From NCBI GenBank assembly GCA_964511625.1, contig CAZEJG010000002.1:174797-238796 (forward strand): DNA of 64,000 bases, in the 5' to 3' direction. Below the pieces are notes generated by a model that was not told the origin of the DNA, ran no database searches, and saw only the letters and a program-made list of their open reading frames with translations. Numbering within the stretch: the stretch's first letter is position 1; each line of letters begins with the position of its first letter. This stretch comes from Pseudohoeflea sp964511625 (GTDB lineage: Bacteria; Pseudomonadota; Alphaproteobacteria; Rhizobiales; Rhizobiaceae). The translations under genes were made by a program, and so were the position numbers. Of the stretch, positions 33,054 to 42,693 are shown in pieces.

Positions 33054-35492
33054 TTGGCAATCAAGAAAAGTGACATCTACCGCTCGCTCTGGGACAGCTG
33101 CGATCAGCTCAGAGGCGGTATGGATGCCTCCCTCTACAAGGATTACATCCTCACGCTTCTGTTTGTGAAATATGTCTCCGACCGTGCGGGTAAGACAGAC
33201 GCTTTGATCGAGGTGCCAGCAGGGTGTTCGTTTGGTGATATCAGAAAGCTGAGGGGCACCAAGGATATCGGTGAGGGCATAGACAAAGCGATCGCCGGAA
33301 TTGCTGAGGCAAATGACCTCAAGAACGTCATAGACCGCGCCTACTTCAATGATGCCGAGAAGTTTGGTCGTGGCGCCAAGATGGTCAAGACGCTGACGGC
33401 ATTGATCAACATTTTCAGCCGGGAAGAACTGAACTTCAGCCAAAACCGAGCCGATGGCGACGATATCCTGGGCGACGCCTATGAATATCTTATGCGCAAC
33501 TTTGCGACTGAGTCCGGCAAGAGCAAGGGCCAATTCTATACTCCGGCAGAAGTTTCGCGCGTTGTCGCTGCGGTGGCCGGTCTGAATCGGGCCGCGAGTC
33601 CCAAACAGACTGTCTATGACCCCACTTGCGGTTCTGGGTCCCTCCTGCTGAAGGCGGCAGATGCAGCGCCCGTCAACCTCACCATCTACGGCCAGGAAAT
33701 GGACATCACGACTCGCGGTCTCGCGAAGATGAACATGATCATGCACGGGCGTGAAGATGCCGAGATTACTCAAGGTGATGTGATCGGCGAGCCGCAATTC
33801 AAGGTCTCCGACACCGAGCTTGAGACTTTTGACTTTGTCGTCGCAAACCCGCCTTTCTCTTCAAAGGCGTGGGCTTCCGGGTTGACGACCGACACGAGGT
33901 TTGGGCGTTTCGACATAGGTATGCCACCTGAAAAGAACGGTGACTTCGCTTTCCTGCTGCACATCCTCGGCTCGATGAAGGCAACTGGCTCCGGCGCGGT
34001 CATCCTTCCCCATGGTGTGCTCTTCCGCGGCAATAAGGAAGCCGAACTACGGGAGAAGATCCTCAAGCGCGGCTACATCAAGGCTATTATCGGCCTGCCG
34101 GCCAACCTGTTTTATGGCACCGGCATTCCAGCGTCGATCATCGTGCTGGACAAATCCCAGGCGCAGACCGACCGTCCTGTTTTCATGATCGACGCCTCGC
34201 GCGGCTTCATCAAGGACGGCAATAAGAACCGCCTGCGTGAGCGTGACATCCATAAGATTATCGATGCCTACACCCGTCGGGCTGAGATCACGGGCTACTC
34301 CCGCCTCGTCCCCTATGCCGAAATCAAGCGCAACGACTTCAATCTGAACATCCCGCGCTATATCGACGGCTCCGATCCCGAGGACCTGCAGGACATCGAG
34401 GCGCACCTCAAGGGCGGCGTTCCCAACCGCGACATCGACTTGCTGGCCGAGTTTTGGGATGTCATGCCGGGCATCCGCGCCACGCTCTTCGGGCCGAACC
34501 TTCGCCCAGGCTATTCCGACCCGCTGGTCGAGCCGGAGGAGGTGCGCGGCTCCATCCGCAACCACCCGGAATTCGGCGTCTTCCGTGATCGCGTCCATAC
34601 CATCCTCGATGGCTGGGTCGGGCAGAACGCGCCCCTTTTGGATGGCATCCAAGTGGGCGCCGCGCCCAAGAATCTGATCAATGTGATCGCTGAGGACATG
34701 CTGGCCCGCTTTGCCGACGCCCCGCTGATCGACCGCTACGAGGCCTATCAACGTCTCATGTCCTACTGGGCCGAAACCATGCAGGACGATGTCTTCATAA
34801 TCGCTCACGACGGTTGGGAGGCTGCGAAGGAACTGCGCGAGGCACGGAAAGAGACCGATGACAATGGCAAGGTCAAATGGCTGGAAGAGGCAGACCTGAC
34901 CGTGAACAAGGTGCGGTTGGTGGCCGATGTGCTTCCACCCCGTCTGATCGTCGCGCGCTTCTTCCCAGCTCTGCAAGAGGCGCTAGAGGACGCGCAGGCC
35001 AACGCCGAGAGGCTGGGTCGCGTGATCGAGGAACTGGTCGAGGAACACGGAGTTGAGGGCGGGCTACTGGCCGATGCCCTGACCGAAGCAGGCAAGCTGA
35101 CTGCAGCCTCCGTGAAGGCGCGCCAGAAATCGGGCGAGGCTGAGCCGGAAGAGGCGAAGCTGCTGAAACAAGTGGCCAAACTGATGACGGCCGAGACGGC
35201 AGCCAAGAAGGCCGCCAAGGAAGCCGAGGAGGCGCTGACCGAGGCCACGCTGAAGAAATACCCCGAACTGACCGAGGAAGAGATCCGCGCGCTTGTTGTG
35301 GATGACAAATGGCTGACCGACATCGCCGAGCTGATCGAAGCCGAGATCGAGGCGCGAACCGAGCAGATGACCGCCAGGGTGCGAGTGCTCACGGAGCGGT
35401 ATGGGCATACATTGCCCGAAGTTTCAGACCAAATAGCAACCTTGGAGGCTCGGGTTTCTGCGCATCTTACTGCGATGGGCATCTCGGCATGA
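33054..35492 (+). CDS. hsdM: type I restriction-modification system methyltransferase subunit
   Basis: HsdM transfers methyl groups to adenine N6 in the HsdS-specified site. The N-terminal HsdM domain (SDIYRSLWDSCDQLRGGMD) leads into the methyltransferase with motif I (YDPTCGSGSLLLKAAD) and motif IV (VVANPPFSSKAW). A TTG start at 33054 gives LAIKKSDIYRSLW, aligning with the usual MAIKKSDLY; an ATG at 33018 would add 12 unmatched residues. AGGGAG precedes the TTG. The 812-residue product has a C-terminal extension with an Ala/Glu/Lys-rich predicted coiled coil (about residues 670-760). It overlaps hsdS by 4 nt. Confidence 0.95.
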   Translation: MAIKKSDIYRSLWDSCDQLRGGMDASLYKDYILTLLFVKYVSDRAGKTDALIEVPAGCSFGDIRKLRGTKDIGEGIDKAIAGIAEANDLKNVIDRAYFNDAEKFGRGAKMVKTLTALINIFSREELNFSQNRADGDDILGDAYEYLMRNFATESGKSKGQFYTPAEVSRVVAAVAGLNRAASPKQTVYDPTCGSGSLLLKAADAAPVNLTIYGQEMDITTRGLAKMNMIMHGREDAEITQGDVIGEPQFKVSDTELETFDFVVANPPFSSKAWASGLTTDTRFGRFDIGMPPEKNGDFAFLLHILGSMKATGSGAVILPHGVLFRGNKEAELREKILKRGYIKAIIGLPANLFYGTGIPASIIVLDKSQAQTDRPVFMIDASRGFIKDGNKNRLRERDIHKIIDAYTRRAEITGYSRLVPYAEIKRNDFNLNIPRYIDGSDPEDLQDIEAHLKGGVPNRDIDLLAEFWDVMPGIRATLFGPNLRPGYSDPLVEPEEVRGSIRNHPEFGVFRDRVHTILDGWVGQNAPLLDGIQVGAAPKNLINVIAEDMLARFADAPLIDRYEAYQRLMSYWAETMQDDVFIIAHDGWEAAKELREARKETDDNGKVKWLEEADLTVNKVRLVADVLPPRLIVARFFPALQEALEDAQANAERLGRVIEELVEEHGVEGGLLADALTEAGKLTAASVKARQKSGEAEPEEAKLLKQVAKLMTAETAAKKAAKEAEEALTEATLKKYPELTEEEIRALVVDDKWLTDIAELIEAEIEARTEQMTARVRVLTERYGHTLPEVSDQIATLEARVSAHLTAMGISA

Positions 35493-36754
35493 ATTCGGTC
35501 AGTGATCTCGTTTCACGGTGGCACATCGGGCGCATTCACCCAACACCAGACCTAGAGCCAAAAGGCTGGACACTTGAGAGGCTGTGCGACATCGCACGGC
35601 TGGAGAGCGGCCACACACCCAGCCGCAACCGCCCTGATTACTGGGATGGGGACATTCCTTGGCTATCGCTGCACGACTCGAAGACCATCGAAGGCAAGAC
35701 GCTGCATAACACGAAGATGACCGTATCCGCTCTTGGATTGGCAAATTCGTCGGCAAGATTGCTACCTGAAGGCACAGTCGCTTTGTCGCGAACCGCGACA
35801 ATCGGCAAGGTCGCTGTGCTTGGGCGTGAGATGGCAACGAGCCAAGACTTTGCGTGCTACGTCTGCGGGCCCCGCCTCGACAACAGATACCTCGCTCACC
35901 TATTTCGAGGCATGGTAGTCGAATGGGACCGCCTGATGGCAGGCAGCACCCACAACACCATCTATATGCCGACGTTCGAGAACATGCAGATCCTCGTTCC
36001 TCCGTTGAAGGAACAAGAAGCCATCGCCGAAGCGCTTTCGGATGCGGATGCGCTGATCGATGGACTGGAGCGGCTGATCGCCAAGAAGCGGCTCATCAAA
36101 CAGGGCGCGATGGAGGACCTCATGACCGCCAGGCGCCGCCTTCCAAGGTTCTCGGGAAAGTGGATCAAAACCAAACTTCGAAAATTGCTAAAGACCGCGC
36201 CTTCGTATGGGATCAATTCAGCCGCCTGCGCTCTTGGATCAGGTGGATATGACTATCTGCGTATCACTGACATCGACGAGTATGGTCAATTGCGCCAAGA
36301 CGGACGTGCGGAAGTCTTGCACCCCGCTGCCGCACATTATTTTCTTGAGCCCGACGAAATCGTCGTCGCCCGAACCGGGGCAAGCACTGGCAAGTCACAC
36401 CACTATACTGGCCCGAGGGAGCGAACGGTCTACGCAGGTTTCCTAATCAAATTGGCCCCTGCGACAACCGAAATTGTCTCCAGCTATCTGTTTCAGTTCA
36501 TGCAGACAGCTGCCTACTGGGCATGGATCGGGGAAAACTCTGCGCGAAGTGGGCAGCCGGGCATCAACGGCCAGCAGCTCGCAGGTATGACCTTGATCAT
36601 TCCGGATGACACCGATGAGCAGCAGGCAATTGCCGGTGTCCTGAACGACATGGATGCCGAGATCCAAGCCCACGAAACCCGCCTGGAAAAGGCGCGGCAG
36701 GTGAAGGAGGGCATGATGCAAAACCTTTTGACCGGGCGGATCAGGCTGGTCTGA
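35489..36754 (+). CDS. hsdS: type I restriction-modification system specificity subunit
   Basis: HsdS holds two target-recognition domains that determine the bipartite DNA site. The 421-residue protein shows the two-repeat plan: each half has a recognition domain opening (GWTLERLCDIARLESGHTP and WIKTKLRKLLKTAP) and ends in a conserved helix (EQEAIAEALSDADALIDGLE; DEQQAIAGVLNDMDAEIQAHE). The ATG at 35489 overlaps the hsdM stop (ATGA). It is intact, so the site is probably functional, but the sequence recognised cannot be read from the protein alone. Confidence 0.94.
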   Translation: MNSVSDLVSRWHIGRIHPTPDLEPKGWTLERLCDIARLESGHTPSRNRPDYWDGDIPWLSLHDSKTIEGKTLHNTKMTVSALGLANSSARLLPEGTVALSRTATIGKVAVLGREMATSQDFACYVCGPRLDNRYLAHLFRGMVVEWDRLMAGSTHNTIYMPTFENMQILVPPLKEQEAIAEALSDADALIDGLERLIAKKRLIKQGAMEDLMTARRRLPRFSGKWIKTKLRKLLKTAPSYGINSAACALGSGGYDYLRITDIDEYGQLRQDGRAEVLHPAAAHYFLEPDEIVVARTGASTGKSHHYTGPRERTVYAGFLIKLAPATTEIVSSYLFQFMQTAAYWAWIGENSARSGQPGINGQQLAGMTLIIPDDTDEQQAIAGVLNDMDAEIQAHETRLEKARQVKEGMMQNLLTGRIRLV

Positions 36755-36797
36755 CGACATTTCCCCATAAGTGACTTTTTCCAGAACGGAGTGCCCT

Positions 36798-39700
36798 ATG
36801 AGCAAGATCGGCGAGGCGGAACGCAAGGCCCAGAATCGGGTCATCGACCTGCTCTGCGGGGGCAAATCCGGCGCAACTGGTGGCCTCGGCTGGCGCTACC
36901 TCGGGGACTGGCACAAGCGCCCTGAGAAAACCGGCAAAGAGAACGCCAATATCGAGCCCTCCCTGCTCCGACCTTGGCTAGAGGCGCGCGGCTACGCGCC
37001 CGAGGTCATCACTCAGGCCATTGCCCGCCTTGAACGCGAGGCGCGGATGGAGGGCACCAAGCTCTATGAGGCCAACCAGAGTTTCTACGACATGCTCCGC
37101 TATGGGGTCGCCATCGCACCCGGCCCTGGCGAGGCCCCCATCACCGTCCGCCTTGTCGACTGGTCTAATCCCTCTGCAAACGACTTGGGCGTCGCCGAAG
37201 AAGTCGCTGTCAAAGGCAAAGATGCCAAAGCCTATAACAAGCGGCCCGATCTTGTGCTCTACGTTAACGGCATCGCGCTTGGCGTTGTCGAGCTGAAAAA
37301 ATCTACCGTGGGAGTAGGTGAAGGCATCCGCCAGACGCTCGATAACCAGCGCCCTGACTTCATCCGGCACTTCTTCACCACCGTGCAGATCACCTTTGCC
37401 GGCAACGACAGCGAAGGGCTGCGCTACGCCCCGATCCAGACTCCGCAACCCTACTGGCTGACCTGGAAGGAGGAGAGTGAGATCTCTGCCCGGCTCGATC
37501 GGGACGTGACACAGATGATGTCCCCCACGCGGTTTCTGGAGCTGATCCACGATTTCACCCTGTTCGACGCAGGCATCAAGAAGATCGCTCGCCCCAACCA
37601 GTATTTTGGTGTGAAGGCCGCACAGGACCGCGTGCGCGTCCATCAGGGCGGCATCATTTGGCAGACGCAGGGCTCGGGCAAAAGTCTGATCATGGTTATG
37701 CTGGCGCGCTGGATTCGGGAAACGTTTCCTGACGGCCGGATCCTCGTGGTCACTGACCGCAAGGAACTGGACAGTCAGATCGAGGATGTTTTCGGCAATA
37801 CCGGCGACAAGGTGCGGCGTGCGCGGTCAGGTAATGACCTGATGGCGGCGCTCGCTGATCCAACGGATCGCGTCATCTGCTCGCTCGTCCACAAGTTCGG
37901 AAAGAAGGAAGAAGGAGAGCTGGAAAGCCTCATCTCCGACATGCAGAGCGCCAATATCGGTGCACCCAAGGGCGAGTTCTTCGTCTTCATCGACGAAGCA
38001 CACCGCACGCAGTCTGGCAAGCTCGCCAGGGCGATGCGCCAAGTGTTGCCAGAGGCAATGTTCATCGGTTTCACAGGAACGCCACTGCTGCGGTCTGACA
38101 AGGGAACGTCGCTGGAAACGTTCGGTCCATATATCGGCAAGCCATATCGGTTCGACGAGGCGGTAGAGGATGGCGTGGTGCTTGATTTGCGCTACGAGGC
38201 AAGGGACATAGATCAACGGATCAGCGCACCAGGCAAGATCGACGCTTGGTTTGATGCCAAGACCCAGGGTCTCACTCCGGTCGCTAAGGCATCCCTCAAA
38301 CAGCGATGGGGGACTCTCCAACGTGTGCTGTCCAGCCGGGATCGTCTCGAGCAGATCGCCAATGACATCATCATGGACATGGAGCTCAAGCCGAGGCTGA
38401 AAGCTGGCACCGGCAACGCGATGCTGGTTGCAGGTTCCATTGCCGAAGCCTGCAGGTTCTTTGAGATCTTTCGAAATTCGGGCTCTCTGCTGGCGGATAA
38501 GTGCGCGATCGTGACCTCCTACAATCGAGCTGCACCGGAGATCACCGGCGAGGAAACCGGTATGGGGGAAACCGAAAAGCAGTATGTCCATCGGGTCTAC
38601 ACGAACCTCCTGGGCGAAACCTCGGAGGAGGACTACGAGGAAGAAGCGCTGCGGCAATTCAAAAGAGAACCCGGTCGCATGAAGCTGCTGATCGTCGTCA
38701 GCAGGCTGCTCACCGGATTTGATGCACCGACTGCGACTTACATTTTCATCGACAAGCAGATGCGTGACCACGGTCTGTTCCAGGCGATCTGCCGGGTCAA
38801 CAGGCTTGACGGCGACGATAAGGATTTCGGCTATATCGTCGACTACAAGGACCTGTTCAGAAACATTGAGACAGCGGTTGAGGATTACACTTCTGAAGCA
38901 TTCGATGCTTTCGACAAGGAAGATGTCGAGGGGCTGATCAGCAATCGGTTTGAGCAAGCCGACGAGGACCTAAGTGCTGCAGCAGACGCCTGGCTGGCAC
39001 TTATTGATGCTGTCGAGCCGCCGAAAGACGATGAGGCAATCTTCCGCTACTTCTCTAGTCCCCAAGGGATAGAGGATGATCCTGATTCCGAGGAAAAAGC
39101 GCGCCGTCGGCAAGCTCTCTATAAGATCGCAGGACGTTACGCACGCGCGTATGCCAACGTGGCGGCAGAGCCCGAGGGCTCTGGATTAAACGAGCTTGAG
39201 ATGGCCGAGCACCGCAAGGAGGCAGAGAGGGCCATCAGCATAAGGGATGCTGTCCGTCTTCATAGCGGCGATGCTATCGATATGAAGCTCTATGAGCCGG
39301 CAATGCGACACCTGATTGATAATTACATACGTGCCGAGGATTCCGAAACCATCTCGCACCTCGATGATATAAGTCTGATCGATCTGGTCGCAAGCAGGGG
39401 TGCCGAAGCGGAAAACGAATTGCCCAGTCCTCTACGCGGTCGACGTGAAAACGCGGCAGAGGCGATTGAGAACAATGTTCGCAGGCTCATAATTGACGAA
39501 ACACCGGTGAACCCGCGCTTCTACGAGCGAATGTCTGAGTTGCTAGAGGACTTGGTCGAGCAGCGGCGACAGGATGCGATTGAATATGCTGAGTATCTCG
39601 AAAGAATCGCGGAGCTTGTCAGGGCCTCTAAAAGCGGCCATGACAAGGACTACCCAGCTGCCATCTCATCGCCAGGACTCAAGGCCCTCTTTGACAATCT

Positions 39701-39881
39701 GGGCAATGATGAACAACTGACGCTTGCCGTTGATAAGACAGTTCGAGACGTTGCACCACACGGCTGGCGCGGAAACCCGATGAAGGAAAGAAAGGTCCGG
39801 CGTAGCCTCGAAGGCATACTCCCAGACCAAGTGCTGGTGGATGCCATATTTGAGCTGTTGAAGAACCATAATGAATATTGA
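36798..39881 (+). CDS. hsdR: type I restriction enzyme endonuclease subunit
   Basis: HsdR is the ATP-dependent translocase and nuclease. The N-terminal nuclease domain shows RPDLVLYVNG and GVVELKKS (PD-(D/E)XK-type residues); the SF2 motor shows QTQGSGKSLIM (Walker A), FIDEAHRTQ (DEAD/H box) and GFTGTPLL (motif III). 1027 residues from the ATG at 36798, preceded by GGAG. It lies 43 nt after hsdS and overlaps the next gene by 11 nt. The complete set hsdM-S-R suggests an active system. Confidence 0.95.
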   Translation: MSKIGEAERKAQNRVIDLLCGGKSGATGGLGWRYLGDWHKRPEKTGKENANIEPSLLRPWLEARGYAPEVITQAIARLEREARMEGTKLYEANQSFYDMLRYGVAIAPGPGEAPITVRLVDWSNPSANDLGVAEEVAVKGKDAKAYNKRPDLVLYVNGIALGVVELKKSTVGVGEGIRQTLDNQRPDFIRHFFTTVQITFAGNDSEGLRYAPIQTPQPYWLTWKEESEISARLDRDVTQMMSPTRFLELIHDFTLFDAGIKKIARPNQYFGVKAAQDRVRVHQGGIIWQTQGSGKSLIMVMLARWIRETFPDGRILVVTDRKELDSQIEDVFGNTGDKVRRARSGNDLMAALADPTDRVICSLVHKFGKKEEGELESLISDMQSANIGAPKGEFFVFIDEAHRTQSGKLARAMRQVLPEAMFIGFTGTPLLRSDKGTSLETFGPYIGKPYRFDEAVEDGVVLDLRYEARDIDQRISAPGKIDAWFDAKTQGLTPVAKASLKQRWGTLQRVLSSRDRLEQIANDIIMDMELKPRLKAGTGNAMLVAGSIAEACRFFEIFRNSGSLLADKCAIVTSYNRAAPEITGEETGMGETEKQYVHRVYTNLLGETSEEDYEEEALRQFKREPGRMKLLIVVSRLLTGFDAPTATYIFIDKQMRDHGLFQAICRVNRLDGDDKDFGYIVDYKDLFRNIETAVEDYTSEAFDAFDKEDVEGLISNRFEQADEDLSAAADAWLALIDAVEPPKDDEAIFRYFSSPQGIEDDPDSEEKARRRQALYKIAGRYARAYANVAAEPEGSGLNELEMAEHRKEAERAISIRDAVRLHSGDAIDMKLYEPAMRHLIDNYIRAEDSETISHLDDISLIDLVASRGAEAENELPSPLRGRRENAAEAIENNVRRLIIDETPVNPRFYERMSELLEDLVEQRRQDAIEYAEYLERIAELVRASKSGHDKDYPAAISSPGLKALFDNLGNDEQLTLAVDKTVRDVAPHGWRGNPMKERKVRRSLEGILPDQVLVDAIFELLKNHNEY

Positions 39882-40587
39882 GCTGTTCGACATAGCCGGC
39901 GCTAGTGTCGAGATCCGTAGAAAGCGGATAAAAAATCTGCACATCGGGGTTTATCCGCCAGCCGGCAACGTCAGGGTGGCTGCTCCCTTAGCGTTGAGCT
40001 TAGATGCCATCAGAATTGCTGTTCTGACTCGCATGCCGTGGATCAGGAGAAAGCAGGCTCAGTTCGCGCGACAGGAACGACAGCCAGCGAGGTCGTTTGT
40101 ATCTGGCGAAACGCACTTCGTTTTCGGACGAGCCAAGCGTCTGTCAGTGTCTATCTCGCAAAGCCGGAGCCATCAAATCTCTCTAGCCGGAAACGATCGC
40201 ATCGAGCTTTCTGTGCCATCTGGCAGCGACGAAAATGATCGCCGAAGGTGGATGGAAGATTGGCACCGCGCCGAACTTCGGAGAGTTGCTGCGCCGCGCG
40301 TTGAAAAATGGGCCGGGCGGCTGGGGGTAACGCCAAGTCGATGGGGCATAAGGCGCATGAAGACAAAATGGGGTAGCTGCAATCCCGAACGAGGAACGAT
40401 CTGGCTAAACCTCGAGCTTGCCCGCAAGGACGTTGCAGCGATCGACTACGTCATCTTGCACGAGGTTGCCCATTTCATTTCACCGCGACATGACGACAAG
40501 TTCATCAAGGTTCTCGACCACTATATGCCAAATTGGCGTCAGGTGAGGGCCGAGCTAAATGCTGCGCCGCTTACGGGGTTTGCATAA
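39871..40587 (+). CDS. YgjP-like (SprT/M48-type) zinc metallopeptidase
   Basis: 238 residues. The zincin motif LHEVAHFISPRH (HExxH) is followed by a downstream region with HYMPNWRQVRAELN. The central WGSCNPERGTIWLNLELA segment is typical of YgjP-like peptidases (DUF45/WLM-related). It overlaps hsdR by 11 nt, so it belongs to the R-M operon. Such peptidases are recurrent partners of type I systems; a role in controlling HsdR turnover is a known hypothesis, not shown here. Confidence 0.88.
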   Translation: MNIELFDIAGASVEIRRKRIKNLHIGVYPPAGNVRVAAPLALSLDAIRIAVLTRMPWIRRKQAQFARQERQPARSFVSGETHFVFGRAKRLSVSISQSRSHQISLAGNDRIELSVPSGSDENDRRRWMEDWHRAELRRVAAPRVEKWAGRLGVTPSRWGIRRMKTKWGSCNPERGTIWLNLELARKDVAAIDYVILHEVAHFISPRHDDKFIKVLDHYMPNWRQVRAELNAAPLTGFA

Positions 40588-40840
40588 AGAGCATTTGAAC
40601 CAAATGTTTTCCCTTGCTTAAGCCTAGTCAATAGACCGCCAAACTTCTTCATGGATTTAGTGGATTCCGTCATACCGTCGGAAATTCCCCAGCCGGGTGG
40701 TCCAAAATCCGCTCCCACATCAGTTCCCGCAAAACTCTATCTTCTTCGCCTCTGAGGAGCTAGTTCACCTTGATCAGCCAAAGGCCAGCTAACCTTACAG
40801 GTTAATTGCGAGAGGTGAAGTTCGCATCTACTCTCCCGAC

Positions 40841-41479
40841 ATGTGCAACCTCTACAATATCACCAAAGGCCCGCAGGCCATCCTCGATTTTACGCGAGCG
40901 ATGACGAGCAGGGTTGGCAATATGGAGCCGGGGAAGGTCTATCCGGATTATGCCGCACCGATCGTGCGCGTCAACTCCGGCGAGCGTGAGCTGGTCAATG
41001 CTCGCTGGGGCATGCCGACGCCACCGAAATTCCTCGAGGGCAAAAGAACAGATTCAGGCGTGACGAACGTCCGCAATGTCGGCTCGTCGCACTGGCGCCG
41101 CTGGCTGGGTGAGGAAAGCCGGTGCGTGGTGCCGGCGACGGAGTTTTCCGAATACGGTTCCAAGCGCGGCCCGGACGGCAAGCTGCCGCTGCACTGGTTC
41201 GCGATCGACGAAAGCCGACCGCTCTTCGTCTTTGCTGGCATCTGGACGCGCTGGACCAGTGTGCGCAAGCTCAAGGAAGGGGAGGTCGAGGCCGATATCT
41301 TCGCCTTCCTGACGACCGAGCCGAACGCCGTGGTCGAGCCGATCCACAAGAAGGCCATGCCGGTGATCCTGACCACGACCGACGAGATCGACACCTGGCT
41401 CAATGCGCCATGGAGCGAAGCCAAGGATCTGCAGCGGCCGCTGCCCGACGACGGGCTAGTGGTGCTGGACGCGCTCTGA
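40841..41479 (+). CDS. SRAP-family (YedK/HMCES) protein
   Basis: SRAP proteins form a DNA-protein crosslink with abasic sites in single-stranded DNA through the N-terminal Cys2. The protein starts MCNLYNITK, so Cys2 is present; RCVVPATEFSEYG and the conserved His-Lys in EPIHKKAMPVIL supply the other active-site residues. 212 residues, full length. It stands alone, about 250 nt after the R-M operon, within the integrated segment; phages and mobile elements often carry such genes. Confidence 0.92.
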   Translation: MCNLYNITKGPQAILDFTRAMTSRVGNMEPGKVYPDYAAPIVRVNSGERELVNARWGMPTPPKFLEGKRTDSGVTNVRNVGSSHWRRWLGEESRCVVPATEFSEYGSKRGPDGKLPLHWFAIDESRPLFVFAGIWTRWTSVRKLKEGEVEADIFAFLTTEPNAVVEPIHKKAMPVILTTTDEIDTWLNAPWSEAKDLQRPLPDDGLVVLDAL

Positions 41480-41550
41480 TCGAGATTTCTGGAAGTATTC
41501 GCGCTTTACGTGTATATTTCGTTATGTCGCGTCATAACCGGGGGTATGTC

Positions 41551-41718
41551 ATGGAAAGCGACAAGAGAAGCGAAGCCGAAAGGTTCGCTGAGATCCTGCG
41601 CGTGCTGGCAGGTGAGGTCGACCGTAAGCTTGGCGAGCGCGGGGCGATGCTGCGTTACCTGCTCGACATCGCTCATATGGAAGCATGTGACCTTGCGCGA
41701 TCGACTGCGGGACGTTGA
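41551..41718 (+). CDS. small protein of unknown function
   Basis: 55 residues (MESDKRSEAERFAEIL...), almost entirely predicted helical and charged. A G-rich stretch lies upstream of the ATG at 41551; an in-frame ATG at 41524 is possible. It follows the SRAP gene by 71 nt. No family recognised. Confidence 0.5.
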   Translation: MESDKRSEAERFAEILRVLAGEVDRKLGERGAMLRYLLDIAHMEACDLARSTAGR

Positions 41719-41782
41719 CGACTGACTTCCGGGCATTCATAGGTTCAGACGGGGACGGTGATTCCAACGGTGGGAGTTGCCG

Positions 41783-42025
41783 ATGACACAACGACATAAG
41801 CGCAGGCCCGAACTCAGGGATCGCGAGATCGCAAGACTGCTCTCAGAGGCACATAGAGCGCACGATCAGGTTACCGACACGCTGAGATACCTGACGCCTC
41901 AGGATCGCCATTACCGCGGCCTTCTGGCGCTGCACGAGGCGATCGGTGTTGCTTTGCTCGAGATCACTGGAGAAGAGGCACCGTGGGTTCGAATAGGGCC
42001 GGGACGGATGCCGGGTTTACCTTGA
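41783..42025 (+). CDS. small protein of unknown function
   Basis: 80 residues, start MTQRHKRRPELRD with TGGGAG 7 nt upstream. Helical and basic at the N-terminus (possible nucleic-acid binder, inference). It ends inside the degenerate att-like repeat at 42022-42057. It forms a possible operon with the preceding small gene. Confidence 0.5.
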   Translation: MTQRHKRRPELRDREIARLLSEAHRAHDQVTDTLRYLTPQDRHYRGLLALHEAIGVALLEITGEEAPWVRIGPGRMPGLP

Positions 42026-42057
42026 AAAGGATGGGCGGCTTGACATGGATTGATCCT
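42022..42057. repeat. degenerate direct repeat of the tRNA-Val junction (att-like)
   Basis: Aligned without gaps to 28718-28753, 31 of the 36 positions are identical. The first 13, TTGAAAAGGATGG, are identical and lie downstream of the tRNA 3' end, so the similarity is not just tRNA conservation. It is in the same orientation. It could be an old attachment site bounding a ~13.3 kb element that includes the integrase, HEPN, R-M and SRAP genes. Confidence 0.6.
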
Positions 42058-42106
42058 TCGTTAAGCACGATGCTCTCGCCGGCAACGAATGTCGATAACT
42101 TCAACA

Positions 42107-42160
42107 GTAGACATGTCTACAGGGTTCTGAGATTTGTCGGCGCGACGTAGACATGTCTAC
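42107..42160 (+). promoter_or_regulatory. pair of identical 14-bp palindromic operators
   Basis: GTAGACATGTCTAC occurs twice, at 42107-42120 and 42147-42160, exactly 40 bp apart (about four helical turns). They sit just upstream of the gene at 42190, so they are probably operators for a dimeric repressor acting there. Confidence 0.7.
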
Positions 42161-42189
42161 TTTTCAGGGGCTAAGTGGAAGGTCCCATC

Positions 42190-42693
42190 GTGGCAAAGCA
42201 GAAGCGTGACAATGATTACCTCTTAGGCCTCCTGGAGCGGACGCACCCGACTATCTTCGCTGACTTGAAGGCCGGGAAGTTTCGATCGCCGAGGCAAGCG
42301 CTCATCGCGGCAGGTCTACGTCAGCCAACGAAGCCTTTAAACACCTTGAAGGCCGCCTGGTTAAAGGCTACTCCGGCGGAGCAGGCGGAGTTTCGCAAAT
42401 GGATCGGGGCTGCGGCGGCTATGGGGCCGAGTAAGCGCATGCCAAGCTTCGCGTCCGTCAGTTCAATCGTCGGGCCGGATGGTCGTTTGCTCCCTCAGAT
42501 CAAGGCTCGGATCGAGCACCTAATGGCTAATCGAGGCCTTGGACAGGGTGAGGTGCTCCATGAGATGGGCATCCATACGCCCCACGACGCCTCTTTGGGA
42601 ATGGCTTTGTCGAAGGGAAGACCGTCGAAAGTCCGTGAGGAATTGCAGCGCGGATTGGTGAAATGGCTCGATGATCACAAGTCGGTGCCCTAG
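42190..42693 (+). CDS. hypothetical island protein
   Basis: 167 residues from a GTG at 42190 with GGAAGG about 7 nt upstream (a GTG at 42175 is an alternative). Basic and helical at the N-terminus (KQKRDNDYLLGLLERTHP), with a segment like phage-encoded DNA-binding proteins (FRSPRQALIAAGLRQP). The C-terminal part is a second helical module. No family recognised. Two identical palindromes upstream suggest regulation by a dimeric repressor. Confidence 0.6.
   Translation: MAKQKRDNDYLLGLLERTHPTIFADLKAGKFRSPRQALIAAGLRQPTKPLNTLKAAWLKATPAEQAEFRKWIGAAAAMGPSKRMPSFASVSSIVGPDGRLLPQIKARIEHLMANRGLGQGEVLHEMGIHTPHDASLGMALSKGRPSKVREELQRGLVKWLDDHKSVP

Noticed and set aside
42107..42160. CRISPR array.
   Set aside because: Only two copies of a 14-bp palindrome and no cas genes; better read as operators.
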